This document shows positions 1 through 5,347 of a stretch of DNA of 5,425 nt, in pieces (position 1 is the stretch's first letter; each line of letters opens with the position of its first letter). A model generated the notes under the pieces. That model was given only the letters and a program-made list of their open reading frames with translations, did no database searches and was not told where the DNA came from. Origin of the DNA: Myxococcota bacterium (GTDB taxonomy: Bacteria > Myxococcota_C > UBA6777); the NCBI GenBank assembly GCA_963169055.1, contig CAUJFU010000270.1, forward strand, positions 1 to 5,425. The letters run 5' to 3'. A program made the translations under genes and the position numbers.

Positions 1-3
1 GGA

Positions 4-1773
4 TCAGGTGGGGGCGTTGTGGCGTGTTTTCATGAGGCCGATGTATACGACAAAAGAGAAGAAGAAGCCAGAGAACCAACCTGTATCGTAAAGGATCTTG
101 AGGGAAGGGACGGTGTATCCGACGAGGACGAAGGAGATACCGAGAGCGAGGGCGATCAAGGCGTGGGGGTTGAAACCGTGGATGTAGCGATAACGGCCCG
201 TTTTTTTGTAGAGTTCATCGAGGGCGAGTTGTTTTTTGCGGAGGAAGAAATAATCAGCAAGAAGGATGGCGATGACAGGTCCGAGAAGTGCGCCGTAGGT
301 AAGCAAGAAGCCGACGATCACGCCAAGGAGTTTCCACGGCATGATCAAGATACCGATGATCCCGGCCAACAGTCCGCCGATTCGGAAGGTGATGCGTTGA
401 GGCCAGAGGTTGGCAAAGGAGTTGGCGGGGGAGATGATGTTGGCGGCGATATTGGTTGAGAGCGTGGCAAGGATGATCGCAAACTGCGAGAGGATGAGCA
501 GAAAGGGCTTGTCTTCGAGGCGGGCAAGCAAGCGCACGGGATCCCACGGTGCGTCGGTGGCGATCAAGATATCATCGAAGATCAAGATCGCAGCGCAAGT
601 GACGGCGACACCGATAAAAGAATACAAGACCATCGTGGTAGGGAGGCCCAAGAACTGCCCGACGATCTGGTCTTTTTGGGAGGTGGCGTAGCGCGTGATA
701 TCGGGGATATTGAGAGCGAGGGTGGCCCAAAAAGCCACCATCGCGGTTAGCCAAAAAAGATAGGTGGAAAGGGGCGTTTGTGTGTTTTTGGCGGGGAAGG
801 CTGCATACAAAGGAGCGATCACAACGGAGCTAAGGTGCTTTTGGTTTGTGCCTTGAAACTGGATGGCGAGGGTGGTGGCGTCTTTGGACTGGGCGGCGGA
901 GAAGTGGATCGGTTTGGGAGAGAGCGGCAAAAAGGGCGCTTTGTCGAGGGCGGCTTTCCATTTGTCTTCGTCGGTGGTTTCGGCTTTTGTGAGCAGTTTG
1001 GCGCGGTAGGCATGGGCGCGGATCTTTCCGTCTTTTCCGGCGAGCAAACGCAGATGCGCCGAGGTCGCTCCAGCTTTTTCTTTGACAAAGACGACGCTGG
1101 TTTCGCGAAAGACTTCGGAAGAAGAGAGCACTTTGGCGAATCCACCGCCGTTGCTGATGCCCCAATACAGCATCCCCAAGCCGATCAAGATCAGCAAGGG
1201 AGCCGACAACGTCTCAAGCCACTTGATGCTTTCCGTTCCTTTCCAGACGAAGAACATCTGGATGCCCCAAAAGACCATGAATCCGACAAATTGGGCGTTC
1301 CAAGATTGATTCCATGCGGGCTTTCCTGCGATGACCGCAAAGATCGCGATCATCGCGAGTCCACCGAGCCATGTTTGGATGCCAAACCAACCGCACGCAA
1401 CGATGGCACGCAAGACGCTTGGGATATGGATCCCGTTGTATCCGAAGGATGCACGCCCAAGTACAGGAAAGGGGATGCCGTATTTCGTGCCTGCATGGCC
1501 GTTAAAGACCATCGGGATCGCGACGATCACGTTGCCAAGCAAGATCATCATCAACGCTTCTTTCCAAGAAAGGCCGCCGAGGATCATGTTGGAGGCAAGC
1601 ATGTAGGTGGGGACGCAAACAGCCATGCCCACCCAAAGAGAAGCAAGGTGCCAAAGATTCCATGAGCGATGAGCAAGGGCGGTAGGCAAGAGATCTTCGT
1701 TGCTTAGGGCGGGATCAAGGTCGGATGTTTCGGTCAATTCGTAAATGTCATGTTCTGCGTGTAGCTTCGCCAC
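4..1773 (-). CDS. NCS1-family nucleobase/hydantoin:cation symporter with an inserted loop domain
   Basis: Inner-membrane symporter of the NCS1 family (Mhp1, PucI, cytosine permease relatives), expected to import a nucleobase, hydantoin or allantoin with Na+ or H+. Numbering is from the GTG at 1773 (589 aa). NEDLLPT at 25-31 precedes TM1; the HAGTKYGIPFPV block is at 93-104 and RASFG at 107-111. Trp129 and Gln133 (GWFGIQTW, TM3), Trp349 (TM6), and Asn441 and Asn445 (STNIAAN, TM8) match Mhp1 Trp117, Gln121, Trp220, Asn314 and Asn318. NIPD is at 355-358 and ADYFFLR near 506. About twelve membrane segments can be traced. The family norm is about 480-500 aa; the excess is a hydrophilic stretch between TM5 and TM6. 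Start: GTG 1773 has GAGGGG 7 nt upstream. An in-frame ATG at 1881 would add 36 residues (625 aa) but lacks a clear Shine-Dalgarno, and two of its three arginines are AGA/AGG while all 16 in the body are CGN. The exact substrate cannot be read. Confidence 0.93.
   Translation of the reverse strand: MAKLHAEHDIYELTETSDLDPALSNEDLLPTALAHRSWNLWHLASLWVGMAVCVPTYMLASNMILGGLSWKEALMMILLGNVIVAIPMVFNGHAGTKYGIPFPVLGRASFGYNGIHIPSVLRAIVACGWFGIQTWLGGLAMIAIFAVIAGKPAWNQSWNAQFVGFMVFWGIQMFFVWKGTESIKWLETLSAPLLILIGLGMLYWGISNGGGFAKVLSSSEVFRETSVVFVKEKAGATSAHLRLLAGKDGKIRAHAYRAKLLTKAETTDEDKWKAALDKAPFLPLSPKPIHFSAAQSKDATTLAIQFQGTNQKHLSSVVIAPLYAAFPAKNTQTPLSTYLFWLTAMVAFWATLALNIPDITRYATSQKDQIVGQFLGLPTTMVLYSFIGVAVTCAAILIFDDILIATDAPWDPVRLLARLEDKPFLLILSQFAIILATLSTNIAANIISPANSFANLWPQRITFRIGGLLAGIIGILIMPWKLLGVIVGFLLTYGALLGPVIAILLADYFFLRKKQLALDELYKKTGRYRYIHGFNPHALIALALGISFVLVGYTVPSLKILYDTGWFSGFFFSFVVYIGLMKTRHNAPT
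784..1116 (-). other. Extra hydrophilic domain inside the NCS1 transporter (TM5-TM6 loop)
   Basis: This in-frame segment of about 111 codons (about residues 220-330 of the 589-aa form) lies between TM5 (ending LGMLYWGISNGGG) and TM6 (starting STYLFWLTAMVAFW). In Mhp1 and ordinary NCS1 proteins this loop is roughly 20-35 residues. The segment has no membrane-like stretch and no cysteine. It has about 13 lysines, alternating hydrophobic runs that suggest beta strands (TSVVFVKE, AHLRLLAG, TTLAIQFQG, SSVVIAPL) and one probable helix (DEDKWKAALDKA). In the LeuT-type fold the TM5-TM6 loop faces outward, so the domain should be periplasmic or extracellular. The reading frame is intact on both sides and arginine codon use matches the rest of the gene. 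I do not recognise the domain; a binding or gating role is a guess. Confidence 0.75.
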
Positions 1774-1780
1774 GAGAAAA

Positions 1781-1786
1781 CCCCTC
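1781..1786 (-). promoter_or_regulatory. Shine-Dalgarno GAGGGG deciding the transporter start
   Basis: On the minus strand AGAGGGG lies 7 nt before GTG 1773. The longer alternative start, ATG 1881, has only weak GGAT-like complementarity upstream. Together with the rare AGA/AGG codons in the extension, this favours the shorter protein. If translation did begin at 1881, this motif would simply encode Gln-Arg-Gly. Confidence 0.55.
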
Positions 1787-1942
1787 TGGTTTGGTGGGAT
1801 GGTTTGGAGGCCAAAGGTATCGGGTCTGTTTTGATCGGGTGTTGGTGGTGCGGTGAAGACTCGGGTGTCTTCGAGGAGCATACGATAATCCGAGATGTGT
1901 GTGCGAAGGGTAGGTGCGATCGGCGGTAGACGTCCTGTAATT

Positions 1943-1968
1943 GGGCAGCCACAGGGGGCTGCCCCTAC
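1943..1968 (-). repeat. GTAGGGGC palindrome, copy 1 (REP-like)
   Basis: Read on the minus strand it begins GTAGGGGC and folds into an 8-bp stem, GGGCAGCC (1943-1950) with GGCTGCCC (1957-1964), around a 6-nt loop. It shares the GTAGGGGC head with copies at 5211-5234 and 5348-5370 but has a different stem. A GTAG tetranucleotide 5' of a palindrome is the hallmark of REP elements recognised by RAYT transposases; assigning this copy to that class is inference. It lies between two cistrons of the putative operon, where it could protect the upstream mRNA from 3' decay or weaken transporter expression. Confidence 0.7.
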
Positions 1969-2010
1969 GTGTTGGCGCACACAACGGGCGAATTTCGTGT
2001 CCGCCAACAC
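1969..2010. repeat. 42-nt stem-loop next to GTAG copy 1
   Basis: GTGTTGGCG (1969-1977) pairs perfectly with CGCCAACAC (2002-2010). After one C-C mismatch the stem continues with ACAC (1979-1982) and GTGT (1997-2000), giving 13 pairs and a 14-nt loop. It abuts the GTAG head of copy 1 with no spacer, so the two may form one composite element. It begins about 38 nt past the aminotransferase stop codon and has no U-tract, so rho-independent termination is not supported. Confidence 0.65.
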
Positions 2011-2047
2011 CCGCACGATTGGACGTTGCGGTGTGGCGGATGTCGTA

Positions 2048-3370
2048 TCAGGCGTCTTCGACGTAGCGGTCGGTGATATCGAGGCCGCGATCGATGATCG
2101 CGAAGGCTTCGTGTAGTTGTTCTTCGGTGATGCAAAGGGGAGGGTTGCACATAAACCCACCGAAGCGCAGGAAAGTGAAGAGACCTTCTTGGTGAAAGAA
2201 CTTGGAGATGGCTTGCATGGCGGGGCTGGAGCCGTTGAAGGGGGCCATCGGATCGCCCTGTCGGTTCTTTTGGAGATCGATGATCCCAAATAGACCGATA
2301 CATCGGCCTTCTTTGACGGAGGGGTGTTTGATCTTGAGGCGATCCATCTCGGTGCGCATCACACGGCCCATGCGTTCGGCGTTTTCGAGCATGCCTTCTT
2401 CTTCAAAGACTTCGATCACAGCGAGCGCAGTTTCCAGCAAGAAGGGGTGCGCGTTGTAAGTGAGTCCGCCCCAAAACACGTTTTCACGGAAGTGTTCGGC
2501 GATCGGGTCGCTGACCACCATACAGCCAAGGGGGGTATAGGAGCTTGTAAGTCCTTTGGCCATTGTCACGATATCGGGGATGATATCGCCGTGTTGGAAT
2601 GCAAAGAGCTTGCCTGTGCGTCCCCAACCCGCCATCACTTCGTCGCAAACCAACAAGATCCCATGTTTTTTCAAGAGTGCGTGGAGACCTTGGAGGTAGC
2701 CTTCGGGGGGAGCGAGGATGCCGTTGGTGCCTGTGACGGTCTCGATGAACATCGCAGCGATGGTGTGAGGGCCTTCGTAAGTGATGATCTCTTCGAGGTA
2801 TTTGAGGTTTTCACGGGTGATCTCGGCGTCGGTTTTGCCGAAGGAATAGTTGTACGGGTGAGGGTCCATGACGTGGATCACGCCGGGCATACCGGGTTCG
2901 TTGGGCCAACGTCGGGGGTCGCCTGTGAGTTGCATGGTGGCGTTGGTTCCGCCATGATAGCTGCGGTAGCGACTGATCAGTTTGTGTCGTCCCGTGTAGA
3001 GGCGAGCAGCGCGGATGGCGTTTTCGTTGGCTTCGGCCCCACCGAGGGTAAAGAAGGAGGTGTTGAGGTTGCCGGGCATGAGATCGGCGATCTTTTTGCC
3101 CAAGCGAGCGCGGGCTTCGGTGGCGGTTCCGGGGTGGACAAACAACACCCGATCCATCGCGGCTTTCATGGCGGCGACGACTTTGGGGTGGCTGTGTCCG
3201 ATGTTGACGCTCATCAGTTGGCTGTTGAAGTCGATAAAGCGCTTGCCATCGGGAGTCCAGAAGTAGATCCCTTCGGCGTGAGAAACGGGGGTGGGATCGA
3301 CTTTTCCGGTCGCAGACCACGAATACAGGGTGTATTTTTTACACCATTCGACCATTGTTTGGCTGTCCAT
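2048..3370 (-). CDS. Class-III PLP-dependent omega-aminotransferase (beta-alanine/taurine type)
   Basis: Fold-type I, class-III transaminase of 440 aa, a normal length for the family. It should transfer an omega-amino group to pyruvate or 2-oxoglutarate in the cytoplasm. Visible features: substrate-side segment FIDFNSQLMSVNIGHSHP (45-62); phosphate-binding GGAEANENA (110-118); SYHGGT (137-142), with the Tyr-His that stacks near PLP; Glu210; CDEVMAGWGRTGK (242-254), with Asp243 to contact the pyridine nitrogen; and MAKGLTSSYTPLG (270-282), with Lys272 as the Schiff-base lysine. GGLTYNAHPF (301-310) supplies the threonine that touches the phosphate from the partner subunit. From memory, this subgroup is often labelled taurine:2-oxoglutarate or beta-alanine:pyruvate transaminase, and sequence alone does not choose. 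The neighbouring MmsA-type enzyme and NCS1 permease favour beta-alanine or 3-aminoisobutyrate. ATG 3370 has a perfect Shine-Dalgarno, TAAGGAG, 8 nt upstream. It lies 12 bp after mmsA and is probably co-transcribed. Confidence 0.93.
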   Translation of the reverse strand: MDSQTMVEWCKKYTLYSWSATGKVDPTPVSHAEGIYFWTPDGKRFIDFNSQLMSVNIGHSHPKVVAAMKAAMDRVLFVHPGTATEARARLGKKIADLMPGNLNTSFFTLGGAEANENAIRAARLYTGRHKLISRYRSYHGGTNATMQLTGDPRRWPNEPGMPGVIHVMDPHPYNYSFGKTDAEITRENLKYLEEIITYEGPHTIAAMFIETVTGTNGILAPPEGYLQGLHALLKKHGILLVCDEVMAGWGRTGKLFAFQHGDIIPDIVTMAKGLTSSYTPLGCMVVSDPIAEHFRENVFWGGLTYNAHPFLLETALAVIEVFEEEGMLENAERMGRVMRTEMDRLKIKHPSVKEGRCIGLFGIIDLQKNRQGDPMAPFNGSSPAMQAISKFFHQEGLFTFLRFGGFMCNPPLCITEEQLHEAFAIIDRGLDITDRYVEDA

Positions 3371-3378
3371 GATATCGG

Positions 3379-3385
3379 CTCCTTA
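3379..3385 (-). promoter_or_regulatory. Shine-Dalgarno TAAGGAG overlapping the mmsA stop codon
   Basis: On the minus strand the TAA stop of mmsA (3385-3383) is the first three bases of TAAGGAG, a 7-base match to the 16S anti-Shine-Dalgarno, placed 8 nt before the aminotransferase ATG. A ribosome terminating on mmsA would sit over this site, so translational coupling of the two genes is likely. The site fixes the aminotransferase start with confidence. Confidence 0.9.
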
Positions 3386-4864
3386 GCTCATCCAAGTGGC
3401 GTCGGGTTGAAGCGCCCACTTGGTCGTGATCTTGCGCGGTTTTGTCCAGAAATAATAGCCGTCGATACCAGTGATATCGCCGTGTCCAAACTTGCTGTTG
3501 TCCCATCCACCGAAAGAATAGGGTTCGCGTGGTACAGGTACTCCGATGTTGATTCCGCACATCCCGGCATTGATGCGGCTGGAAGCGTAGCGCGCTGTCG
3601 AGCCCGTGGTGGTGTAGATCGAGCCGCCGTTGGCGTATTCATGGGTGTTTTGAAGGTAGAGAGCTTCGTCGAGGGTTTTGGTGCGCACGATGCTGAGGAT
3701 CGGCCCAAAGATCTCGTCTCGGTAAGCGGGCATCTCAGCCGTCACTTCGAGGATGGTGGGGGCGAGCCAGTGGCCGCCTTCTGCGCCTGCAACGGTGGCT
3801 CCACGCCCATCGAGCAATATCTTTCCGCCGAGTTTTTCGGTTTGTTCGATGTAGCCGTGGATGCGCTTGAGGCTTGTGGCGCTGATGATCGGCCCCATCT
3901 CTTCGCCCAGTTTGAGCGCACGCCCTTTGGTGACTACCGCGTCGATGATGTGTTGCACGTCACCGACCCCGATCATGGCGGATGCCGCCATGCAGCGTTG
4001 TCCTGAGACGCCCGTAAAGGAGCGCAGGATATCCATCGAGGTCATCTCGACTTCGGCATCGGGGACAACGATCAGATGGTTTTTGGCTCCACCAAGGCAG
4101 AGCATCCGACGGCCTGTTTGTGCGCCCCGTGTATAGAGCAGTTTGGCCACCTTGGTCGAACCCACAAAGGCCATCGCTTTGATCTCGGGGTGATCGCAAA
4201 GGGCTTCGACGACTTCTCTTGCGCCGTTGACGACGTTTAGGACGCCATCGGGGAGCCCGGCTTCGCGGAAGATCCGAGCCAACATATTCGCGCCGATCGG
4301 CACTTGTTCGGAGGGTTTGAGTACAAAGGAGTTGCCTGCGACGAGGGCTTGGGGAAGCATCCACATCGGCACCATCATGGGGAAGTTGAACGGCACGACC
4401 CCTGCGCATACACCGAGCGGTTCGTAGTGTGTCTCACAGGTGATCCCTCGGCTGACAAAGGAGATTCCGCCTGTTTGGATGTTGGGCAGAGAGCAACCAA
4501 ATTCGAGGCATTCCACAGCTTTGGCGACGCTGGCGAGACCTTCTTCAAAGGTTTTGCCGTTTTCGTGAGAGATCAGCCACGCGAGATCGCGTGCGTCGCG
4601 TTCCATGATGGCCTTGGCGCGGTACAACACTTGGGCGCGCTCTTTCATCGGAGTGGCTTTCCATCCCGGAAATGCGGCTTTGGCTGCTTGAACAGCAGCA
4701 TCGACATCGGAGGCTGCGCTCAATGCAACGTGCGTCATCACTTTGCCATGTCGCGGGTTGGTCACTTCCAACCGCGCTCCTGACGCAGCATCGACCCATT
4801 GGCCCCCAATCCAGTTTTTGACATCTTCGACGGTCTGGAAATCATAATTTTTGATGGTGAACAC
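3383..4864 (-). CDS. mmsA: CoA-acylating (methyl)malonate-semialdehyde dehydrogenase
   Basis: Aldehyde dehydrogenase of the MMSDH/IolA branch, 493 aa, the usual length. Expected reaction: malonate (or methylmalonate) semialdehyde + CoA + NAD+ to acetyl-CoA (or propionyl-CoA) + CO2 + NADH, in the cytoplasm. Branch-specific marks are VVPFNFPMMVPMW (156-168), with Asn160 of the oxyanion hole; VLKPSE (181-186), with NAD-binding Lys183; FVGST (233-237); CLGGAKNH (256-263); and GQRCMA (288-293), with catalytic Cys291. The general-base Glu of hydrolytic ALDHs (LELGG) is Cys256 here, as expected for CoA-dependent members that do not hydrolyse the thioester. EIFGP is at 384-388 and the FGGWDNSKFGHGD segment at 451-463. 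The start is GTG 4864, with AAGGAG 7 nt upstream. It is the first gene of the putative operon, behind a sigma70-like promoter. The aminotransferase next door can supply its semialdehyde substrate. Preference for the malonyl or methylmalonyl form is not readable. Confidence 0.95.
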   Translation of the reverse strand: MFTIKNYDFQTVEDVKNWIGGQWVDAASGARLEVTNPRHGKVMTHVALSAASDVDAAVQAAKAAFPGWKATPMKERAQVLYRAKAIMERDARDLAWLISHENGKTFEEGLASVAKAVECLEFGCSLPNIQTGGISFVSRGITCETHYEPLGVCAGVVPFNFPMMVPMWMLPQALVAGNSFVLKPSEQVPIGANMLARIFREAGLPDGVLNVVNGAREVVEALCDHPEIKAMAFVGSTKVAKLLYTRGAQTGRRMLCLGGAKNHLIVVPDAEVEMTSMDILRSFTGVSGQRCMAASAMIGVGDVQHIIDAVVTKGRALKLGEEMGPIISATSLKRIHGYIEQTEKLGGKILLDGRGATVAGAEGGHWLAPTILEVTAEMPAYRDEIFGPILSIVRTKTLDEALYLQNTHEYANGGSIYTTTGSTARYASSRINAGMCGINIGVPVPREPYSFGGWDNSKFGHGDITGIDGYYFWTKPRKITTKWALQPDATWMS

Positions 4865-4871
4865 CTTGGCT

Positions 4872-4877
4872 CTCCTT
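4872..4877 (-). promoter_or_regulatory. Shine-Dalgarno AAGGAG for mmsA
   Basis: AAGGAG on the minus strand ends 7 nt before GTG 4864. There is no ATG nearby in frame with comparable support, so this site decides in favour of a GTG start. Confidence 0.85.
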
Positions 4878-4893
4878 TCGCTCTAGGGAAATC

Positions 4894-4909
4894 AGGCGAA
4901 GAGGCGAAG
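4894..4909 (-). repeat. Perfect octamer tandem repeat at the likely transcription start
   Basis: AGGCGAAG occurs twice without a spacer (4894-4901 and 4902-4909 on the plus strand; CTTCGCCT twice on the minus strand). It overlaps the edge of the -10 box and covers the predicted start of the mmsA transcript near 4901. It could be a protein-binding site over the initiation region or simple slippage; nothing in the sequence decides. Confidence 0.6.
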
Positions 4910-4937
4910 TATAGAACGCCATCCGCAAAAAACGCAA
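4908..4937 (-). promoter_or_regulatory. Sigma70-like promoter for the mmsA operon
   Basis: On the minus strand TATACT (4913-4908) matches the -10 consensus at five of six positions. TTGCGT (4937-4932) is a weak -35 with an 18-bp spacer that includes a T-run. Transcription would start near 4901, giving a leader of about 36 nt to the GTG start. It is the only good promoter candidate found by eye ahead of the three genes. The weak -35 suggests it may need an activator. Confidence 0.5.
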
Positions 4938-4960
4938 GCCTGCTATGTGTGCATCGCCGA

Positions 4961-5036
4961 AAGAGGCCGTCAATGGAGTGGTTTGGGGAGGTCTTTTGAA
5001 GAGGCCGTCGATGGAGTGGTTTGGGGAGATCTTTTG
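4961..5036. repeat. 38-bp tandem duplication upstream of the promoter
   Basis: Two adjacent copies of a 38-bp unit (4961-4998 and 4999-5036) begin AAGAGGCCGTC and share GGAGTGGTTTGGGGAG. They differ at two positions: CAATGG versus CGATGG, and GGTCTTTT versus GATCTTTT. A very degraded partial third copy may follow near 5037-5053 (GGGCGGTTTCTTGG). The first copy starts 23 bp upstream of the -35 box, in the usual place for activator sites, so paired operator sites are possible. A neutral duplication is equally compatible. Confidence 0.8.
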
Positions 5037-5057
5037 ATCGGGCGGTTTCTTGGCAGA

Positions 5058-5109
5058 GTAGGATGTCGGCATCCTCTCAAGTACATTCCTTCGTGCAAGG
5101 TAGGATGCC
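5058..5109. repeat. GTAGGATG repeats forming competing hairpins
   Basis: GTAGGATG occurs at 5058-5065 and 5100-5107. The first can close a hairpin AGGATG (5060-5065), TCGG loop, CATCCT (5070-5075). The same CATCCT arm, extended to GGCATCCT (5068-5075), pairs perfectly over 8 bp with AGGATGCC (5102-5109), enclosing a small CCTT/AAGG hairpin. The two folds exclude each other. The GTAG head suggests kinship with the GTAGGGGC palindromes, with a different stem. Confidence 0.55.
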
Positions 5110-5148
5110 CACGAGCGAAACAAGCGGATGTTCGTTGCTCGAACAACT

Positions 5149-5178
5149 GCTCATACAAACTTCTGTTGTTGTGTGAGC
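5149..5178. repeat. 10-bp inverted repeat
   Basis: GCTCATACAA (5149-5158) pairs with TTGTGTGAGC (5169-5178), with one T-G wobble, around a 10-nt loop. CGAGC (5112-5116) and GCTCG (5137-5141) lie just upstream and could form another stem. No T-run follows on either strand, so this is not a typical terminator. It is part of the hairpin cluster; function unknown. Confidence 0.5.
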
Positions 5179-5210
5179 CTGTGCGTTCGCGGCTCGATGT
5201 CCCGATACAC

Positions 5211-5234
5211 GGGCGGTTCGCGAACCGCCCCTAC
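5211..5234 (-). repeat. GTAGGGGC palindrome, copy 2 (REP-like)
   Basis: GGGCGGTTCGCGAACCGCCC (5211-5230) is a perfect 20-bp palindrome. Read on the minus strand it is preceded by GTAG, giving the same GTAGGGGC head as copies 1 and 3. TCGATG (5194-5199) and CATCGA (5250-5255) can form an outer stem around it, together with a weak GCAA/TTGC hairpin (5235-5250). Its orientation is opposite to copy 3, and the two GTAG heads face each other. Confidence 0.75.
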
Positions 5235-5304
5235 GCAAACATGGCCTTGCATCGAACACGGATGGAACGAAAGAATCGTAGAGAAAGCAAACGCAAACAT
5301 ACCT

Positions 5305-5330
5305 AAAAAGACGGAGGATACGACCTCCGT
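5305..5330 (-). terminator. Possible rho-independent terminator (minus strand)
   Basis: ACGGAGG (5311-5317) and CCTCCGT (5324-5330) form a 7-bp stem with a 6-nt loop. On the minus strand the stem is followed by C and then five T (5309-5305), the layout of an intrinsic terminator. It would end a transcript arriving from beyond the right edge, and would insulate the mmsA promoter from it. No minus-strand gene reaches the window's last 95 bases, so it may instead be another member of the hairpin cluster. Confidence 0.35.
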
Positions 5331-5347
5331 GTAGGGTGTGATCAAAG

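Larger units (their letters stand above)
1774..2047. other. Gap between aminotransferase and transporter genes
   Basis: These 274 bp hold no gene of their own. From the aminotransferase end they carry a 42-nt stem-loop (1969-2010), a GTAGGGGC palindrome (1943-1968), a small 6-bp hairpin GAAGAC/GTCTTC (1855-1872), and a C/A-rich leader that ends in the transporter's Shine-Dalgarno. ACGTCC (1930-1935) can pair with GGACGT (2021-2026), enclosing both large hairpins. No T-run follows either hairpin on the minus strand, so neither is a classical terminator. I found no convincing promoter here, which leaves read-through from mmsA as the simplest expression model. If the transporter starts at ATG 1881, the gap is 166 bp. 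Confidence 0.6.

Noticed and set aside
778-1665. Plus-strand open frame (295 codons) opposite the transporter
   Set aside because: It lies wholly within the transporter gene on the other strand, and its product is charged, low-complexity and unlike any family I recognise.
1788-1810. Run of GG pairs (GGTTTGGTGGGATGG and following) that could form a two-tetrad G-quadruplex on the plus strand
   Set aside because: Two-tetrad quadruplexes are weak and common by chance. The transcript from this operon carries the C-rich complement, so an RNA role is not supported.
1774-2047. Riboswitch or attenuator controlling the transporter
   Set aside because: I could not match any known riboswitch core (purine, guanidine, TPP and others) by eye. 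The hairpins are better explained as dispersed repeats, and no terminator-like U-tract is present.
1882-2289. Upstream extension of the transporter frame to a TTG at 2289 (761 codons)
   Set aside because: It would overlap the 3' end of the aminotransferase gene by about 240 bp and translate the GTAG hairpin region. The extra residues look non-coding.
2324-4006. Long plus-strand open frame (560 codons) opposite the aminotransferase and mmsA genes
   Set aside because: It is antisense to two genes with full sets of family motifs, and it crosses their boundary. Its translation has no recognisable domain. Long antisense frames are expected in GC-rich coding DNA with strong codon bias.
4961-5036. 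CRISPR array
   Set aside because: The two copies are directly adjacent, with no spacer between them, and there is no third full copy and no cas gene in the window.
4947-5306. Plus-strand open frame (119 codons) in the upstream region
   Set aside because: It runs through the 38-bp tandem repeat and the GTAG palindrome, has no good Shine-Dalgarno, and its translation is a product of repeats rather than a protein-like sequence.
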